The notes beneath the pieces are model-generated. The model was given only the letters and a program-made list of their open reading frames with translations. It did no database searches and was not told where the DNA came from. Of a stretch of 30,754 nucleotides of DNA, positions 19,011 through 28,394 are shown piece after piece. Every line of letters starts with the position of its first letter. Positions within the stretch are counted from its first letter, which is position 1. Source of the stretch: Entrophospora sp. SA101 (lineage: Eukaryota > Glomeromycota > Glomeromycetes > Entrophosporales > Entrophosporaceae); the NCBI GenBank assembly GCA_958430865.1, contig CAUDNR010004049.1:8251-39004 (forward strand). Direction: 5' to 3'. The translations under genes were made by a program, and so were the position numbers.

Positions 19011-19946
19011 ATGCCGTTGGAAAAAATTTTAAAGCCCAATTCTAAAGCTAATCAACCATCCAAACCATATAAAAGAGTAATCTTTATAGGTGTGGATGGA
19101 GTTGGCAAATTTGTAGAATCACCGGCCAATTGTCCAAACATTCAAAATTTTCTTTCGACCAGTGCTCACACTTATAATGGTAGAGCCGAATTACCAACAA
19201 TAAGTGCACAAAATTGGGGATCGATGTTTCATGGTGTGACTCCCGATAAACATGGTTTAACTAATGAATTAATCGAGAATGGTAAAACATATCCAGAAGA
19301 TGACAAGTATCCAAGCATATTGAAAATACTTGGCAACAATGACAAAAGCGATAAAGAATTCACGTCTGCAAGTATAGTTTCTTGGTATCCAATTAATACA
19401 GGAATATTGGAGTTATCATTGAAAACTCTACGATTTTCATTCCCTGAAGATGAACCTTGGTATATTAGATTTTGGCGTAAAATACAAAGTAAAATTTTTG
19501 CCAAATATACCGAAGATGACCCTGTATTTAAAAAATCAATTGAATTTTTACAAAGTAAAAATTATGTAGATTTCTTGTTTATTTATTTTGGCACGGTTGA
19601 TTCGGTGGGCCATAGAAAAAATTACCAAAGTAAAAGGTATTACAAACAATTAGAATTGATTGATGGATATGTTGGAGGGGTCCTTGAGGCAATCAAAGAG
19701 TTTGGTTGGGATGAAGATGCTTTGATTTTGTTGACAACTGATCATGGTGGCATTAAAAACGGTCATGGTGGTGATTCAGAAGAAGAGTTAAACATAATTT
19801 GGGGTGCCAGAGGTGAAGGAATCGAGTCAGGCAAAATTCTTAAAGAGGTTTCTAATATGAGTATAGCAGCTGTTGTTTTGACTGCTTTTGGCAAAAAAAT
19901 TCCTGATTATTTTGATTCTAAAGTTCCTGAGGGTCTTTGGAATTAG
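19011..19946 (+). CDS. Type I phosphodiesterase/nucleotide pyrophosphatase-like enzyme
   Basis: Single-exon protein of 311 aa from ATG 19011. It belongs to the alkaline-phosphatase superfamily by its ordered metal-site motifs. VIFIGVDGVG gives D29; ELPTISAQNWGSMFHG gives the nucleophile T63 and N68. TVDSVGH gives D197 and H201; TTDHGG gives D244 and H245; GHGG gives H252. HGVTPDKHG (74-82) is the usual 'GxxPxxHG' turn. This two-metal set hydrolyses phosphodiester or phosphonate bonds, as in NPP/ENPP enzymes and bacterial relatives. There is no signal peptide or membrane segment, so it is probably cytosolic, unlike secreted ENPPs. The short, intronless form in an intron-rich neighbourhood resembles bacterial-type family members; transfer is a possibility, not shown. 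All catalytic residues are present, so it should be active. The substrate is unknown. Confidence 0.9.
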   Translation: MPLEKILKPNSKANQPSKPYKRVIFIGVDGVGKFVESPANCPNIQNFLSTSAHTYNGRAELPTISAQNWGSMFHGVTPDKHGLTNELIENGKTYPEDDKYPSILKILGNNDKSDKEFTSASIVSWYPINTGILELSLKTLRFSFPEDEPWYIRFWRKIQSKIFAKYTEDDPVFKKSIEFLQSKNYVDFLFIYFGTVDSVGHRKNYQSKRYYKQLELIDGYVGGVLEAIKEFGWDEDALILLTTDHGGIKNGHGGDSEEELNIIWGARGEGIESGKILKEVSNMSIAAVVLTAFGKKIPDYFDSKVPEGLWN

Positions 19947-20499
19947 ATTATATAAATATAGATGTTTGTTTTTTTATAATTATAATCCATTTATACATAA
20001 TAAATAATAATGAATTAAGCTTTTTATTGATTATCATCCCGTGTTATTTATGTGATTGTCCATTTTTACTTTTACTCGTTCAGAAATAAACTTTTATAAT
20101 ATAATAAAAATTGTTATTTTTCCAAAAACCCAATTTTGTTCTATTCTTTTATTTGATTATTTTCTTTAGTACTTATTAATGCTTTTAATTATAATAAAAG
20201 AACTCTCCCTGCTGCCTCAATGTCAATTGAATCCTGAAATTGTAACTAAGAATCCTTGACGCGTTTAGAAGTTAGTCTCTCTCCCTCTTGATAAATAAAT
20301 ATATTTTTATTTTAATCGAATTCTAATTTAAATTCTATTTGAAGAAGTACACCAAAGAAGTCATCAAACAATCTATATTATTTTAATGATATATTTTTAT
20401 TAATAAATTTTATTTTCTGTTGGAGACAAATTTGAATAACCTTCTGAAGATACACAGTCATAAAATATGCTAATGTGGCAAAACCACAAAATACAGCAA
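19947..20499. other. Intergenic
   Basis: AT-rich DNA after the phosphodiesterase gene. It contains several AATAAA-like signals (for example near 20000) that may serve as its polyadenylation site. Nothing else recognised. Confidence 0.4.
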
Positions 20500-20811
20500 A
20501 AAACACGAAATTATTGTTAATGATGCTATTGCTACATTATTGTGTGAATTTATTGTCGTCGTAAAGACGAGAGACAAAAAGGAACATAAAGCCGGATCAT
20601 TGTATAATGGAATTTGTACCATCAACAAGTTTTATCAAGATGCGTTTAAATTCAAAGAACCTTTCAAGGCTTTGAATTTGTTTCTATATGAGATATCTTA
20701 CATTCTAGAATGGTAGAATTAAAAGATTTGGATGATGGCACTCATAATGGAGTCGATCCTTTAACAGATGAGGAAATGGTTCAAATATTTGATCACCCAC
20801 AAATGCCGTGA
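20500..20811 (+). pseudogene. Crypton/DUF3504-like recombinase relic
   Basis: Two adjacent frames carry a recognisable order. 20504-20713 reads LLCEFIVVVKTRD, then KAGSLYNGICTINKFYQDA, with a stop at 20714-20716. After a frameshift, 20710-20808 reads VELKDLDDGTHNGVDPLTDE, followed by EMVQIFDHPQM. The '(A/P)-x-SLYxGICxIxRF', 'FxxLxxxMKELxDxG' and 'DPLTDEExxQIxxHP' pattern is typical of DUF3504 tyrosine-recombinase-derived proteins, abundant in mycorrhizal fungal genomes and related to Crypton transposons and KCTD1. A degenerate continuation may reach 20930. The catalytic Arg/His/Tyr region was not found, so this is an N-terminal relic. The assignment rests on remembered family pattern. Confidence 0.55.
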
Positions 20812-21808
20812 TGACAATACTAATAAGATAACAATGAATTTTCAGTTGATGCTACTACCAAGCCTTTTAAAGCAATATTGAGAAATAATATGAGCTTTGA
20901 AGTGAAAAAGCAATACCATTTTTGAATAGTTGTGAATTCATGTAGAGAAGACCTTTCAATCATTAAAAGGCTTTAATGGAGTACTTTCATTTTACTCTAA
21001 CAACAAAGTTTGAGTTTATTATAAAAATTTTAAAAAAGCTTCATATGACATGAATTTCAAATTTAAATTTACATATTGTGTAACATTATTAATAAAATGA
21101 ATTCATATATGTAACAAGTGAGTGGGATGGTATTCACAATCTCCAACCATGAATTACCAATCTAACTTTATTGTTGGGATAAATTGTGAATTTAAAAAAT
21201 TTAATAATATATTGCAACTTGAATATATCACCATTCCAAAAAAATGTTTCTTGCTAAATTTGTTGCTCATGTAAAGAGTTTGTAGTTGATGTTAAAAGCT
21301 AGTAATGATTCATGCCAAGGTAGTCTCGTTTCTATTTATTACTATATACATACATACACACATACATACATATAATATAAAATGAAATATTATTAGTACA
21401 ACCTTGTCTTCTTATAAAATTCTAGTTTTTTTTTAATAAATTGATAGTTATTAAGATTAACTTAAGGCTGTTCATTTAGTTTTCCCTAATTTAACAATAA
21501 CATATAGCAGAGGCAAGAATTTGTAACTTTACTTATAGAATTCATAACATATGTTGAACTTCGCATTACCCTTTTTAGTAAAACTTTATTAACAAAAAGT
21601 TATCAAAAGCACACTGTTCAATAGCTTTAATCCTAGAGAGTATATATACAAAGTATAATTTTACAAGAAGTTTTACCTTAAAACCGTGGTCTTGTGATTT
21701 GTTATATATCATGTGTAGTGTGTAACCGAACTACCCTTATAACATTACACAAGTTGTTTTTTTTTTTATGTCATTTAAAAAAATACAAAAAACGAATCAA
21801 GAAAATGA
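20812..21808. other. Intergenic, accessory region
   Basis: No gene recognised. A CATA/ACAT tetranucleotide run lies at about 21348-21372. The rest is AT-rich, with weak remnants possibly continuing the recombinase relic at the left end. Confidence 0.4.
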
Positions 21809-22720
21809 TCGAAACAAAAGAAGCAAGAATGGTGGCTAACACCACTTGTATTCATCGTCTACAGGGAAGTAAAGAAGAGAAAATTGGTAAGTAATGAGAT
21901 TCCCTTTGGGTTAGCAAGCTAGTGTAAGATAAAGAATAAAACAATGTATATTCTTTCTCAATTTATGTATTTCACTTTATTAATTTTATAGAACGATGAT
22001 GATGGATCTGATGAAACCGAGGAGGGCGATGATGTTAATACTAGTGATGTTGATGTTGATGATGGTGGATCTGATAAAACCGAGGAGGGTGATGGAATTG
22101 GGATCGTTGCTGATGTTGATGACGATGTAACTGATGAAACGGAGGAGACCGAGATTGATGATGGTGATGCTGATGATGATGATTATGTAACTGATGATGA
22201 AACTGATGATGAAGAGGTACCTTTTTTATAAGCTTTTCTGTTTTTTTTTTAGAAATCTAAATTCAGGTATTTTTCATATTGCTTACACTAAAATTATAAT
22301 AGCCGAGGAGAGAAAAGGGAGTTTGAGATAAGTGAGGCGGCTTTTGGAAGAATTGTGAGGGAGGCGGCAGGGCCAGGAGTGAGATTTGAAGCAGGCGCCA
22401 TTAGATCTTTTCAAAGGGTACAGTTTCTTTTTTAACCAAAGAATTGATTTTTTTAAAAAAATATTAATAATTAACCTTGGCATTCAAAATAGATGGCGGA
22501 GAGGGGAGTTATAAGATTGTTTAGAGATGCGTAAGTACAATACCAAGTTAAAAAATTAATAACTAAAATATGATTTCACTAATCATCTTTTTTTCAATTA
22601 GGAGCCGGTGTGCTGCATATGCTGGAAAGGCGGAGGTGGGGTTGAGGATTTAAGATTTGCCGCGGAATTTAGAGAGTCAATAAGACAGGAGATACTTTCA
22701 TTTTTTTTATAATTAAAATA
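21809..22720 (+). pseudogene. Highly divergent histone H3-fold gene, frameshifted
   Basis: Candidate exons: 21809-21886 (start unresolved), 21992-22216, 22313-22417, 22493-22530, 22602-22653. Exons 3-5 read FEISEAAFGRIVRE, GVRFEAGAIRSFQR, MAERGVIRLFRDA, SRCAAYAGKAEVG. This aligns with the H3 core: LLIRKLPFQRLVRE, then [20 protein letters not shown], then GLFEDTNLCAIHAKR. Loop 1 is two residues shorter. The frame then stops at 22651, but one frame over (22642 on) VEDLRFAAEFRES continues the H3 pattern PKDIQLARRIRGE at exactly the expected spacing. A one-base loss in the G run at 22638-22641 would explain this. Exon 2 encodes 75 mostly Asp/Glu residues with a repeated GSD(E/K)TEEGD unit. Exon 1 (VYREVKKRKL) weakly resembles the H3 alpha-N helix. 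The DNA is G- and purine-rich on the sense strand, unlike its neighbours. It could be a decaying gene, a CenH3-like variant, or intact with a sequencing error. Confidence 0.6.
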
Positions 22721-23248
22721 AATTTAATTTTTTTTAGATCACTTACTTTATCAGACATTTCCCATAATTCCCAAAAAGATTTTTTTTTCCTTACCTTAGA
22801 AATTTTACAGCATGTCAGAAACCAATGATTTGGTTTCTTTTTTTTTTATATCATTAACATAATCAACACATAGAAACAATAATCATTTAATAAATAACAG
22901 ACTATCCTTATCCTTATGCTTATGCTTGCCCTTGACCTTATATTCTCCTTGTTGTTGTCTTTGAATTTTATATTTTTGCAATGATAATAAACCTATCTCT
23001 GACAATGAATTCATACTAACCCGTGCATAATTAATTTTCTTTTATTTTACATTTGTCTATTTTTTTATTTATTTTCCTTTCTTTTAGTGAGTTAATATTT
23101 AATAAATTTTATTTGGTGAAGTTTGGAAAACATACCTGACTTGAGTAGGAAGTAATAGCGTGAAGGGCACCCACCAAGAGATGTAATCAGGATATATTGC
23201 TTAGCAAGGAATTTTTTAACGATCGTGAAAGGTAGTTTCGAAAGTAAA
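22721..23248. other. Intergenic
   Basis: Poly-T and AT-rich sequence after the H3-like gene. It has a short CTTATG/CTTATC run near 22910-22930. No gene recognised. Confidence 0.4.
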
Positions 23249-23406
23249 GTATAAATTATACATGAAGTCAAAATTAAAACCCCAAAGTCGAAATGTTTCG
23301 ACTTGAGGCAACTACATAGTAAAAATCAGTTTCGACCTTATTTCTATTTCGACCAGATCTGCAAATGGTCGAAATAGTTTCGAATTCATGTATAGTATAA
23401 ATATAC
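23249..23406. mobile_element. Small foldback element with TTTCGAC hairpins
   Basis: The ends are inverted: 23249-23265 (GTATAAATTATACATGA) pairs with 23386-23406 (TCATGTATAGTATAAATATA plus C) allowing a 4-bp gap. Inside, 23285-23304 is a perfect 9-bp-arm hairpin (AAGTCGAAATGTTTCGACTT), and TTTCGACC at 23347-23354 pairs with GGTCGAAA at 23367-23374. The motif TTTCGAC or its complement occurs five times in 90 bp. There is no coding capacity; a MITE is the simplest explanation. Confidence 0.55.
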
Positions 23407-23867
23407 ATTCGCGGAAATTGTTCTTACGATTTAGTATAAAGAAATTGTATTATTGTATTAACATTATTAACATTTAAATAAATTATTACCATCAAGACTC
23501 AGAAATGATCTCACAATAATATTGTCTTTTATTTTTATAAACAAATAGCAATATACTTTATAAATTTTATGACCTTTACCAGCGAAATAACAATTGGGAA
23601 AGAGATAATACTTGGATCGCACAAAAAACCATGAATTATTCTTATATTAGTATATATTAATGGATCCATCAATAATATTAATATAATCTAAGAAAAAGCA
23701 ATACCTATTTTTGCAATGCTGTGTCCTGAAACTAGGTTTAGGCTCTCTCCCAACTGTTTCAAAAGGTTTAGGGTCACAACATTGACTATCTTTATTTTAA
23801 ACTAACATGAAACCATAGCCAATAGTGATAGTAATAGTAGCTTTTTTTTTTTTACGAATTAAAATTA
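23407..23867. other. Intergenic
   Basis: AT-rich DNA with no gene. A short imperfect direct repeat, AGGTTTAGG(C/G)TC, occurs at about 23732-23743 and 23765-23776. Confidence 0.4.
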
Positions 23868-24293
23868 TCAATACTTCTTACATTTCATAAAAATGAAAAA
23901 CATAAACGCAATTGAATCATCTTTAGTGCCTGAGTTCGAAACGCGCATGTGCAGGTCAATATTGATACGTAAAGCAAATTTTACATACACACAAGTTGTG
24001 TTAACTTGAGATTTTTGTAACCCATCAATGCTCACAGCCTCCAATATTTTATACTCTTCCAAAGCCGCCCTGGAAATTTTTAATTGAGAATAATCAAAAT
24101 CAAGGATTTGCAGTTTTTCCAATGAGGGAGCTCGACTCATTGCAACATACACTTGCCCTTCAGCAAACATACTTTCGTCAACATTCAATGTTACATGTGG
24201 CAAGGTCAATCCTTGAGTTTTATGAACAGTCAGAGCAAATGCATTCTTCATTCCTACAAAGAGCAGTTCCACCGATTGTTCCCTCAGTGGAAG
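23868..24293 (-). pseudogene. PIF1-like helicase C-terminal fragment
   Basis: Open from 24293 down to the stop at 23868. Residues AFALTVHKTQGLTLPHVTLN and then GQVYVAMSRAPSLEKLQIL match the last two conserved helicase segments of PIF1/RecD2-type SF1B helicases (motif V 'HKxQGxT' and motif VI 'YVAxSR'). The remainder, with ALEEYKIL, is the usual short C-terminal tail, after which about 50 residues look like read-through. The Walker A and B regions are missing: a stop lies directly upstream (24296-24294). Helitron-linked and free PIF1 copies are common in mycorrhizal fungi. This piece is 5'-truncated and non-functional as a helicase. Confidence 0.85.
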
Positions 24294-24454
24294 TTACATG
24301 TTTAATGAAACAATTGGCAACAAAAATAGAACACATGTTATTTTATTGTTTATTATTGTTTTTATTATTATTTGTTTTGTTTATTTTAACGATTTATTTA
24401 TTTTTTACAATTTACGATTCACACTCTACCGCAATTTTTTATATTGACGAGGAT

Positions 24455-24965
24455 TTCCTTCGCCACTTCAAAAAGGGCATGGTTGTTAAATAATGAATCA
24501 AATTTTCGAATTGTTGCATTTCTCTTCTTCACAATAAGCAACAGGAGAACCTTTTCGAAGAAAGCCTCATTCAATTCCTTCAACAATAACTTTTTTTTTC
24601 ACATTTTCAAAAAAAGGCGCGGTTTGATGTTTTAATTAAATTAAATTAAAAATTGAATTAATTCCAAATCGTTACGTTTTTTTCTTCACACTTTCGAAAA
24701 AGGCACGGTCTTTTTATTATTAGGAATAATATTTTAAATAAAACAATTTCCCAAATTGTTACATTTTTCTTCATTTTCCCCAAAAAAACTTTATTGATTT
24801 TAAAAATTAATTAATTCCAATTGTTTTTATAGTGGCGATGCTAATACTAAATCAATAGTGGATTAATTTCTTGCCGGTATTTTTAGTAGCAAGAGATGAT
24901 CGTTTTCAAAAAAAGATTAATTAATTTTCTTTAACAACACATTTTTGGAAAAGGCTCGATTTTAA
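24455..24965. repeat. Degenerate tandem array (about 80-140 bp units)
   Basis: A unit of the form 'AATTGTTACATTTTTCTTCACATTTTCGAAAAAGGCACGGT' followed by an AT-rich TTAATTAA stretch recurs in diverged form. Anchors are near 24461 (CACTTCAAAAAGGGCATGGT), 24600 (CACATTTTCAAAAAAAGGCG), 24694 (TCACACTTTCGAAAAAGGCA), 24772 (TTCATTTTCCCCAAAAAAAC) and 24942 (CATTTTTGGAAAAGGCTCG). Spacing is irregular and copies are old. It starts directly next to the PIF1 fragment, so it may be part of the same dead element. Confidence 0.55.
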
Positions 24966-25187
24966 TCAAGTGATTTCTTTTTCATATTTTTTTTTTACTT
25001 ATTATAAATACAACCTCTGAACGTTTTAAAAAAATTTGGGAGAGTGATCATGATCATGGTCATAATCATTATCATGATCAATGATCAAAAGATTTATACA
25101 ACGCAATCATGTGAAACGAAAATTTTCCTTTTCCTTCGAAAATTTCTAAAGAGAGATAGTATCATTGCCAATTCTTTCTAAATATTA

Positions 25188-25575
25188 CAGTGCAGGACAT
25201 CTATAATGGTCAATAGTCCGAAACTTAAAATTTTAGAAGATCTTTCTAATTTAAGTAATCATATTCCTTTTATTGGAAAGATTGTCTGTATCACGGAAAA
25301 TTTTTAAGCCGATCATCAACCTTTTAGGAAACCACAAGGGAATATCATTCCGAAATTTTACAATTTACATATAGACATATATAAAATGTTCTAACTTTCA
25401 AGCCTTATAACTCAAAACTTTTCTAATAAAATGAAAAAGTAAACCGATGGAAATGAAGCTTAGGTCTTTAGCTTTAATTTTATCGGTTTATTTTTTTTTT
25501 TTATTTTTTTAATAAGGAGTTATAAGCTTTTAAAATCATGTGATAATCATTGACCGTTATAGATGTCCTGCACTA
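25188..25575. mobile_element. Tc1/mariner-like MITE with TA duplication
   Basis: The left end CAGTGCAGGACATCTATAA continues TGGTCAAT. The right end is its reverse complement with two changes (TAGTGCAGGACATCTATAA, CGGTCAAT), so about 27-bp terminal inverted repeats. TA dinucleotides flank both ends (25186-25187 and 25576-25577). The 388-bp interior has no transposase frame. A second, inner inverted repeat pairs CTTATAACTC (about 25404) with GAGTTATAAG (about 25518), and ACCGAT with ATCGGT, making a nested hairpin. CAGTG ends and TA target sites are hallmarks of the Tc1/mariner superfamily. It is non-autonomous. Confidence 0.82.
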
Positions 25576-25993
25576 TACCAAAATATTACCAATCTTTTCT
25601 AAATTGTTACAAAGTATGTTGCACTGATTTGGTTGAGTTTTATTCTTTCGTTAAATTAAAATATTACAAGCCTTGAATATATCTCATTTTTCTACTATGC
25701 AAATAGGGTCCAATTTTTTCACCAACTGTAAATCCTTTATTAGAGATTATTATTGAGTAAAAAGACAAAAAAAAAAAAATAGCTGGAAGCTTGATTTTCC
25801 TAGTACAGACCCCAAATAATAAAATTATAATTATAATGCAGAATGCATAGATATTATAACAGAAATTACGCAGAATATAGCCACGGAATTAGCATTTTAT
25901 CACCGCAGAAAATCATCGTCCCTGCCTTGGTGGCGTATTCAGGGGTCCACATTTTGTAATTTCAATTTCTTTAAAAAAAAAATATTAATTATA
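25576..25993. other. Intergenic, 5' flank of the next gene
   Basis: AT-rich. It contains GACCCC near 25808 and GGGGTC near 25942 in opposite orientation, each with AATA-like neighbours, possibly ends of another small element. No gene seen before ATG 25994. Confidence 0.35.
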
Positions 25994-26859
25994 ATGGTTT
26001 ATAATGATAAGAAGTTAAAATTGTCTGAAAAATTTTTAGAACTCAAGGTAAATTTTTTATTATGAAATAAGAAAAAAATATTGTATTAAAAAAAATAATT
26101 GCACCAAACGATTATTTATAACAAACTTTTATTAAATTTAATTGTTGACAGTTTATGCAAAGACAAGAAGAAAGAGAATTACTAGAAAAGGTGAAAAAGG
26201 AACGAAATAAAGTAATTGGAGAATCACAATGGTCTGTTATATATGATGAAATTGATATTGGAAGCCCGTAAGTATATACATATTCTTTGGAGAGTGAAAA
26301 TTTAAATTAATAATTGCAATTTTTTGATTTAGCAAATATGATGTAGAATATTTATCAAGTTATTTAGCATGCAATAATATGAAGGAAAAAGGACGAATGC
26401 TTTTTGGACTTGATGAATCAACTGTGAAAGTAAGAAGAAAATTAAAAACTATTTATAATTTATACATACATATAATCATGCATATATGAACTTATAAAGT
26501 ATAATCCATTACATTTGATTTATTCATAGGAATCATCTACTATCAAAAATTCAATGGATCGAGCAGAAAATTTTTTGACACAATTCAATAATAATAATAT
26601 CAGTGTTAATAATAACAATAAACGTAAGCTAAGTCAGAAAAAAATAGAACAAGAAAATCAGAAAAAAGGTAAAACAAAAATTATAAAAGATTTATTTATA
26701 CAACAATCACGGCAGGAACGAATGAATCAACAACAAAAAGAAAAAGAAATTATTATTCTTGATAGTGATGATGATGACTATGCTCCCGTTAAAAAGTTTC
26801 AAAAGGTTGATAATTTTAGGACCCCGTCATCTTTAAACTTTATGAAGCCACTTGATTAA
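25994..26859 (+). CDS. Unrecognised charged protein with SUMO-interacting-type motif
   Basis: Predicted 198-aa protein from four exons: 25994-26047, 26152-26267, 26333-26429, 26530-26859; all junctions GT-AG and phase-consistent (0, 2, 0). The N-terminal third is helical and charged (RQEERELLEKVKKERNKV). A more structured segment follows (GESQWSVIYDEIDIGSP, then YDVEYLSSYLACNN and GRMLFGLDE). The C-terminal half is Asn/Gln/Lys-rich and probably disordered. Near the end, KEIIILDSDDDDY is a textbook SUMO-interacting motif: a hydrophobic core followed by acidic residues. KRKLSQKK may be a nuclear signal. I do not recognise the family. SUMO binding and a nuclear role are inferences. It converges with the minus-strand gene ending at 27345. 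Confidence 0.75.
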
Positions 26860-27344
26860 AAATATAATTATGACAAGATAATAGGTAGGTGATGCGTAGA
26901 TTAATAAATTGTATGAAAAAAGATTACAAGTAATTTTGTTTGTATCCATCAATCAGAAACACATTGTTATCCAATAATGATTATGCAAATTTTCAAGATT
27001 GAAAAAAAATTTATTATCAATAATATCAATTTGGAATAAATTGCATTGAGCATGGAAAAAAATTGATTATGTTCTTATAACGAATATACGGACGGATCCA
27101 TTATATTAAAATTGTATCTGATGAATTACAAATAAATAAAAATTTAAATCATCAATCATCCAAGATGTTATATATCAATTCATTTATTATTTATTAAACA
27201 CAATATGAATATGGACGATGTGTTGTTATTTCAATTTTGGGTTACATACGCTGTAATTATTCAATTAATTATAAAAGTTTCTTTATTGAAAAAAAAAAAT
27301 TTCTTTTGTTAAAATTAAAACCTTCTTAATGATGTCTTATTTAT
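26860..27344. other. Intergenic between convergent 3' ends
   Basis: About 485 bp of AT-rich DNA with no gene. It would hold the polyadenylation sites of both flanking genes. Nothing structured seen. Confidence 0.45.
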
Positions 27345-28394
27345 TTATAATGGCCTTTTCTTTGATTGTTGTTGCCTAGTAGCAGTTGATGATTCTTTAT
27401 TTCTTAGCAATACAGGTTGACTTACTAAAATGATATTCATATTAATAATTTAATGATGAAAATTTAATATATTATATATACTATACACTATATCAATTAA
27501 TTTGTTTTTTTACTAACCATTTCTTGAAGCAACTCTTCTCTTAAGAAAATCTTGTCTTTTCTTATTTACTTCAGCAGAATTAGTTGATAAGGATTTTTTT
27601 TGATGATGATTGCTGACAGTATATGATATTTTATTTTTTTTATGATCAGACGTTTCACTAGTTTTAAGATTAGTATTTTTACGCTTAATTCCAATAATTG
27701 ATTTATTGTGATTATTATAATATCTATTAGAACTAATAGCTGCATTGTCATATTTACTGGTGGTATTTGTAAAATGTGCAAACTTCAAAAGATCTTCTTG
27801 CGTAATGATGGAGTTCAATTTTACAAGTTTCTTTTCAAGATAATCAATGGTGATCAGACCAGGTCTTTTCCTATTACTATTATCATCATAATCATCATTT
27901 TTGACTTGGGTACCGCCATCAACCAAAGGATTCAATTTTGGCACCACAAAATCCTCGGTTGTTAAATGTTTATACAGTTCTGTATAATCAAAATCATCAT
28001 CATCATCATCATCATTTGTCAAAGTGACCAATTTAAGTGGAAGATAATCTTCTGGTCTTAAAAGATCATAAAGTTTTATAAAATCATCATCATCTGAACT
28101 ATCATCATCTGGATTGGCATTCGCGACTTGATCAGTTAAAATAGTATTATTAGTCATTGAATAATTTTTTCCATGATTATTTATATTTCCATAGTCACAT
28201 AAGGGTTTGGTTTGGTTTATTGATGCTGTAAGAAAAAATTTTTTTTTTTAAAATTCATTAATTTAATTTTAAAAAATTTTTTTAATATAACTAGTTTATT
28301 TTTTTTTACCATCAGAACCAACTATTTTTATTTCGTGGCTTTTATACGATTTTTGTGAAATTCTCTTTGGTTTTTTTAAAAGTGCATGTTCCAT
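27345..28394 (-). CDS. Unrecognised acidic/basic protein with internal repeats
   Basis: Predicted 290-aa protein from three exons: 28394-28310, 28225-27518, 27424-27345; phases 1 and 1 fit. It starts MEHALLKKPKRISQKSYKSH. Two or three related units follow: DDFIKLYDLLRPEDYLPLKL, DFDYTELYKHLTTEDFVVPK, and more weakly KLNSIITQEDLLKF. The consensus is acidic run, (L)Y-x-x-L-x-x-ED(Y/F)-x-x-PKL. Asp runs precede units 1 and 2. The C-terminal part is basic (KKRQDFLKRRVASRN, then QQQSKKRPL), suggesting nuclear localisation. The LYxxL helices between acidic runs could be short binding motifs. I do not recognise the family and assign no function. The long middle exon has a stop just after the donor at 27517, so the last 26 residues depend on the final intron. 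Confidence 0.72.

Noticed and set aside
21805..21888. MIETKEAR start as an H3-like N-terminal tail (compare ARTKQTAR)
   Set aside because: The resemblance is a few residues, and its phase would put a stop at the start of the acidic exon.
24122..24635. Plus-strand frames over the PIF1 fragment and tandem array
   Set aside because: One is antisense to the helicase motifs; the others are Phe/Ser/Asn-rich readings of repeat DNA.
25802..25954. Possible small MITE bounded by GACCCC and GGGGTC
   Set aside because: The inverted match is only about 6-8 bp plus scattered identities, and no target duplication is visible.
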